Source: Desulfomicrobium sp. UBA5193 (GTDB taxonomy: Bacteria; Desulfobacterota; Desulfovibrionia; Desulfovibrionales; Desulfomicrobiaceae). Taken from it: a stretch of DNA of 64,000 nt. The translations under genes were made by a program, and so were the position numbers. The stretch is from contig DHWB01000001.1 in NCBI GenBank assembly GCA_002412965.1, positions 62,528 to 126,527 on the forward strand, in the 5' to 3' direction. Shown here piece after piece: positions 60,554 to 64,000 of this stretch; positions within the stretch are counted from its first letter, which is position 1, and each line of letters opens with the position of its first letter. Below the pieces are notes generated by a model. It was not told the origin of the DNA. It made no database searches and worked only from the letters and a program-made list of their open reading frames with translations.

Positions 60554-61978
60554 TCAGTGCGCGGCGGGGAGCAGGAGGGCCTGCAGATCGCAGGGGCGAT
60601 CGAGCATGCCCGCATTTTGGGCCATGTTCATGACCTGTTCGGCCCTGCCCAGGTCCGGAGCCAGATCATGAAAAGTGACGAAGCCCCTGGTCAGCACGAA
60701 GGCGGCCGCGTCCCTGTCCACGCCCGTGTAGCGGGACTGGATGGCCGCGCTCTCCAGGGGGCGGGCGTGTGCATAGTCTGCGGCGGCATGCAGCAGGTTC
60801 AGATAGTCCGCGAGCAGGCCGGGATGGGAATGGGCGAAATCCGCGCGGACAACGAGCACGCAGCAGACGTGCTCCGGAGACAGGTCGTGGGAGCGGAGCA
60901 GCACCGTGCCCGTGCCTGCGGCCTCGGCCATGAGCCCCCAGGGTTCGGCGCAGAAGAAACCGTCCAGCCGCTGCCTGCCCAAGGGGCGGCCCATGCAGGA
61001 GGGGCTCATGTACACGGCGCGGAAAGGACCCGGCCCGCCGGTCTGGCCGAGTCCGAGCACCGAGCGCAGCAGCATGCCGTGGGTGGACAGGGCATGGGGC
61101 AGCCCGATGGTCGCCCCGGCCAGATCCCTGGACCAGGCCTGCCGGGGAGTGCGGGTCAGGTTGCGGGCAATGGATTTTTGCACGGTGATGGCGCTGCCTT
61201 CGTGGTGTCCGTCCAGCGCCCATTTGAGCGGCACTCCGCGATTGTGCAGGACCATGGCCAGGGGGGCCATCATCATGGCCGCGTCCAGGGATTCGTTGAT
61301 CAGGGCCTTGGCCAGCCCGGACCAGGACAGGAATTTGCGCAGGCAGACGTGGAAGGAGGCCTGGTCGTGGCGCTGGTGGGCGATCATGGGCAGCAGGTGG
61401 TCAGAGATGGGCAGGTAGCCGACGCGGATGGTCCGGGCGTGCTGTCCGGCCACGGCGCGCATCATGCGGTCGCGGGTCTCGTGCAGCCTGCGCTTGATGG
61501 TGCCTACGGGTACACCCAAGGCCAGGGCGATCTCCTCATAGGAGCGGCCCAGCAGATAGCGCTGCACGGCGGCTTCCCGGTAGACTCCGGACAGGGCGGC
61601 CAGAAAGGTCAGGATCATGTCGCGGGTCTGGAAGCGGGCGAAGTGCTCGAAGGGGTCTGCGTCCTCGGCCGGGATGGAGTCGATGTTTTCAAGATCCGAG
61701 GCCAGGACTCCCGGCAGCGTGGAGCGCAGCACCCGGTGGCAGCTCCTGGTCACGATGCTGCGCAGCCAGCCGGGGAACGCCTCCGGGTTGCGCAGGCCGG
61801 GCAGGTGCAGCCATGCGGCCAGAAAGGTCTCCTGCACGGCGTCCTCGGCCAGGGCCGGATCATGCAGGCGTTGCAGGGCCACGGCCCTGGCCATGGACGA
61901 GAATCGGCGCACGAGCTCGGAAAACGCGTTCTGGTTCCCGCCCGCGGCCTGGCGTATCAGCTCCTGGTAGGTGTTCAC
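60554..61978 (-). CDS. ECF sigma factor fused to NrtA/NMT1-type ligand-binding domain
   Basis: A 474-residue protein from GTG 61978 (SD AAGGAT; the longer frame from ATG 62020 lacks one). Residues 1-85 are sigma region 2 (AFSELVRRFSSMARAVALQR, AEDAVQETFLAAW) and 120-176 region 4 with its HTH (RSYEEIALALGVPVGTIKRR). From about 184 a periplasmic-binding-protein fold begins without a signal peptide: RVGYLPISDHLLPMIAH, then SLDAAMMMAPLAMVLHNRGV (NrtA-like MxAP motif). The protein would be a cytoplasmic ligand-sensing sigma factor. It lies 141 bp upstream of the HPP-molybdoenzyme operon. Confidence 0.9.
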   Translation of the reverse strand: MNTYQELIRQAAGGNQNAFSELVRRFSSMARAVALQRLHDPALAEDAVQETFLAAWLHLPGLRNPEAFPGWLRSIVTRSCHRVLRSTLPGVLASDLENIDSIPAEDADPFEHFARFQTRDMILTFLAALSGVYREAAVQRYLLGRSYEEIALALGVPVGTIKRRLHETRDRMMRAVAGQHARTIRVGYLPISDHLLPMIAHQRHDQASFHVCLRKFLSWSGLAKALINESLDAAMMMAPLAMVLHNRGVPLKWALDGHHEGSAITVQKSIARNLTRTPRQAWSRDLAGATIGLPHALSTHGMLLRSVLGLGQTGGPGPFRAVYMSPSCMGRPLGRQRLDGFFCAEPWGLMAEAAGTGTVLLRSHDLSPEHVCCVLVVRADFAHSHPGLLADYLNLLHAAADYAHARPLESAAIQSRYTGVDRDAAAFVLTRGFVTFHDLAPDLGRAEQVMNMAQNAGMLDRPCDLQALLLPAAH

Positions 61979-62344
61979 GTCACGACGGATCCTTGCGGTG
62001 CGGGTTATGGAGAATGGCACGAAGTATACGACTATTTTCTGCGGGACGTAAAGGCGGGTGCAAAGACCTGCGGGGAGGGAAGCGGCCTTGGAGGAGACTT
62101 TGGCGGGGCGGGGAATGTTGCTGCGCCGGGCTTGCGGACGCGATGCGCCAGGGGTTAGGTCGGCCGGGAAAGTTGGTGCGGGTCAAAAAAAACGCCCCGG
62201 TGGTCGGAGCGTCAGTGCGTTGCATTTTGAATTCGGAGTGTTCGTTTCAGTCGGGACTGTCTTATGGTAATAAAAGAGGATCGGACGGAAGACCCGGCTC
62301 TTCGTCCACGTTGCCCTGCGTGACCGGACACGACCGGAAAGGAT
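61979..62344. other. 366-bp spacer between sigma-fusion gene and pilZ gene
   Basis: Upstream region of the sigma fusion gene, gene-free on both strands. It carries a terminator for the pilZ transcript (62185-62212) and, between that and the sigma gene, about 190 bp that should contain the sigma gene promoter; no standard pair stands out. Confidence 0.5.
62185..62212 (-). terminator. Rho-independent terminator of the pilZ transcript
   Basis: On the minus strand ACGCTCCG pairs with CGGGGCGT over a 5-base loop and is followed by eight T residues (A run at 62185-62192 on the plus strand). It stands 132 bp past the pilZ stop. Confidence 0.82.
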
Positions 62345-62683
62345 TTACGCTGCCCGCGATTCCTTGTTTCTGTCTCTGGCCGCGCAGTTCGCCATCTCCA
62401 CGCCCACCCCGTACATGCCCGAATACAGGCCCTCCTGCGGAGCGCACCAGCGGACCATGCCCACGCAATAGGTTTCGCCGATCCGCTGCGCATTCTCCGT
62501 TTCGGGGCGGAAGCGGATCTTGACGGGTTCTCCCCTGGTCAGGGGGTGGTCCGTTTCAATCATGAGTCCGCATACGCTGTAGTTCACGACACGGGACTCG
62601 TATGGCCCATTTTCGGAAGCATAGAGTTCTATGCTGCAGCGTTCGAGGCTGGCCTTTCGCGGGGATTTTCTTTTGTTGATCAT
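62345..62683 (-). CDS. PilZ-domain protein
   Basis: A 112-residue single PilZ domain, the c-di-GMP-binding module. ATG 62683 has SD GAGGAG; the longer frame from 62770 is rejected. The RxxxR-like N terminus (KRKSPRKASLERCSIELY) and the following VNYSVCGLMIETDHPLTRGE, a D/N-x-S-x-x-G region, are visible, although the usual first Asp of the second motif is Asn here, so ligand binding should be tested. It stands alone between uvsE and the terminator. Confidence 0.75.
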   Translation of the reverse strand: MINKRKSPRKASLERCSIELYASENGPYESRVVNYSVCGLMIETDHPLTRGEPVKIRFRPETENAQRIGETYCVGMVRWCAPQEGLYSGMYGVGVEMANCAARDRNKESRAA

Positions 62684-62827
62684 GGGGTGTCTCCTCAGGT
62701 TTCCTTTTGGGACAACTAATGTACTACACTTAAGTCTGACTTTGAATTTTGTCCAGATAATGTATGACAAAAGGCTGCGACTACTCCGAGAAGTGCGTAT
62801 TCGTGTGAATGATTCGAGATTGATTCG

Positions 62828-63724
62828 TCAAAAGTTCCCGTTCAGGTCCGCCATGAGCTTGACCACGGCCAGTTCCTTGGCCTTGGCCTCTACGTCCACG
62901 GTCATGGCGCGGCCTCGCCAGCACTCTGGGACGTCGGCAATGTCGATGTAGTCGGCATGGGGCTTGGGGTTCGCTTGCCATCCTTCGCGCGGAGAGGAGA
63001 TGTGGCAGTAGGGTTCGCGGCCGCACCAGGTCGCCGCCGCGAGCTCCGTGGCCTCGCACTCGTCCAGGCCATCGGGGTTGCAGCGGTGATGGTGCATGTC
63101 AAAGACCAGCGGCAGGCCCAGGTCCGTGCACATGGGCAGGAGGTCGGCCACGGTGTAGCTGACGTCGTCGTTTTCCACGGAGAGCCGCGCGGTCACGTTG
63201 TCGGGCAGGCGTTTGAAGGCCTCGGCGAAGCGGGCCACGGCGGCGGCCTTGTCGCCATAGACTCCGCCGCCGTGGATGTTGATGACGTCCGCGCCGACCA
63301 TTTCGGCCAGCAGGGCGTGGTATTCCAGTTCGCGCACGGAGTTTTCGACCACGTGTGCGTGAGGCGAGGAGAGGACCACGAACTGGTCCGGGTGAAAGCT
63401 CAGGCGGATGTCATGCTCCTGCGCAAGCTTTCTGACGGCGCCCAGGCGTGCGGCTATGGTCTCGGCCTGCGGCAGGTCATCCAGTGCGTAGCCGACTTCG
63501 GGGTGGGTCATGCGCGGAAACAGGGGCGACATGATGCGGAAGGCCCCGATGCCGAGCCGCTGCGCCGCACGCACGGCCAGGAGCAGGTTGTCCGCGTTGT
63601 GCAGGCAGATGTCCGAGATCTTGCGCAGGCCGGCCGTGCGCTCCATGCCACAAAGAGCCTTGGCGGTGGTGGTGCGAAAGGAAATTTTTTCGGCCAGAAA
63701 AAGGCAACACAGTCCGAAACGCAT
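62828..63724 (-). CDS. uvsE: UV damage endonuclease UvsE
   Basis: A 298-residue TIM-barrel nuclease that nicks 5' of UV photoproducts. Metal-binding segments are visible: LSFHPDQFVVLSSP near residue 108, INIHGGGVYGDKAAA near 147, SVENDDVSYTV near 180 and FDMHHHRCNPDG near 208. The start codon lies 19 bp after the stop of the umuC-like gene, so both DNA-damage genes may be co-transcribed. Confidence 0.93.
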   Translation of the reverse strand: MRFGLCCLFLAEKISFRTTTAKALCGMERTAGLRKISDICLHNADNLLLAVRAAQRLGIGAFRIMSPLFPRMTHPEVGYALDDLPQAETIAARLGAVRKLAQEHDIRLSFHPDQFVVLSSPHAHVVENSVRELEYHALLAEMVGADVINIHGGGVYGDKAAAVARFAEAFKRLPDNVTARLSVENDDVSYTVADLLPMCTDLGLPLVFDMHHHRCNPDGLDECEATELAAATWCGREPYCHISSPREGWQANPKPHADYIDIADVPECWRGRAMTVDVEAKAKELAVVKLMADLNGNF

Positions 63725-63743
63725 GTGAATTCCTTGGGAAATA

Positions 63744-64000
63744 TTAATGAACTACGGGCAGCTCGGCCCAGGACGTGGTGTAGAGGGGGGATCGGCGCTC
63801 CTGGCGCATGTGCCATTCCTTCTTCCCAAGACCGGAGGCGGCCAGGGTCAGGGTGCCCCGGCCATGGGCGGTGTTGATGCGGTCCATGACCCGCATGAGT
63901 GCGTCGCGTTTGGCCTTTTCCTCCCCGTGGGGCTCAAGGAAGGAGAGCTGTCGGCCCGTGGCCGGGGAGAGGTCCAGGAGGATCACGCCCGCTTTCTGGT
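63744..64000 (-). CDS. umuC: Y-family DNA polymerase V catalytic subunit UmuC, C-terminal part (partial)
   Basis: The frame is open to the right end of the window and stops at 63744. The visible 84 or so residues include QKAGVILLDLSPATGRQ, then MDRINTAHGRGTLTLAASGL and PLYTTSWAELPVV, the DUF4113 tail of UmuC. This tail contacts UmuD' in the translesion polymerase. The catalytic palm lies outside the window. Confidence 0.88.
   Translation of the reverse strand, partial: QKAGVILLDLSPATGRQLSFLEPHGEEKAKRDALMRVMDRINTAHGRGTLTLAASGLGKKEWHMRQERRSPLYTTSWAELPVVH

Overview
The window comes from the chromosome of a Gram-negative anaerobe with GC-rich housekeeping DNA, most like a sulfate reducer of the Desulfovibrionales (my best guess is a Desulfomicrobium relative). 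The inference rests on a complete Kdo/LPS supply and transport set next to rpoN, hypCDE for [NiFe] hydrogenase maturation, a soluble NAD-linked formate dehydrogenase, molybdoenzymes, and an incomplete mannose-family PTS. No 16S gene or diagnostic dsr/apr genes are present, so the assignment is an inference. Almost all genes are protein coding; one tRNA-Ser(CGA) is present. I see no rRNA, no CRISPR array and no intact IS element.

Layout. 1-1.9 kb: end of a cupin protein and an acyl-CoA synthetase with a clear terminator. 2-24 kb: a surface-polysaccharide locus. Its GC-rich left part holds glycosyltransferases, two CDP-glycerol-type glycerophosphotransferases and a LicC-like nucleotidyltransferase, which points to a phosphodiester-linked polymer. 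From about 9.95 to 22.7 kb the DNA becomes strongly AT-rich and carries unusual multidomain proteins (GT2-GT4; beta-lactamase-fold-GT2; methyltransferase-DUF115-TPR; GT2-methyltransferase-radical SAM) and a CMP-sugar cassette. The genes at both edges (a glycerophosphotransferase and a UDP-glucuronate decarboxylase) change composition internally, as expected if the cassette was swapped by homologous recombination. 23.9-24.8 kb: an AbiEii-type nucleotidyltransferase toxin with a small DUF6922-like partner.

24.8-30.3 kb (minus strand): an overlapping operon HD protein-ddl-waaA-kdsB-carA-TPR. 30.4-34.1 kb (plus strand): hypC-hypD-hypE-exonuclease and a conserved hypothetical, with three different long palindromic elements between genes. 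34.4-45.2 kb (minus strand): Mn-dependent pyrophosphatase, then the conserved block pyrG-kdsA-kdsC-lptC-lptA-lptB-rpoN-hpf-ptsN-rapZ-EIIA-EIIB-EIIC, where EIIC is frameshifted at a nine-base homopolymer. 45.5-47.05 kb: purQ, tadA and tRNA-Ser, whose 5' end overlaps the tadA stop codon, followed by about 0.8 kb of gene-poor DNA.

47.9-56.7 kb: a PagL-like lipid A deacylase, a flavin reductase-like protein, an SdiA-regulated-type protein, a three-gene NAD-linked formate dehydrogenase (NuoE-like, NuoF-like, FdhA with Cys rather than Sec) and a tandem DUF1566 protein. 56.9-62 kb (minus strand): the most unusual locus, an ECF sigma factor fused to a NrtA/NMT1-type ligand-binding domain, upstream of an HPP-family membrane protein, a cytoplasmic molybdopterin oxidoreductase and its four-cluster ferredoxin subunit. 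I read this as a candidate ligand-responsive sigma factor controlling an anion transporter plus a molybdoenzyme. 62.3-64 kb: a PilZ protein, the UV damage endonuclease uvsE and the 3' end of a umuC-type polymerase gene.
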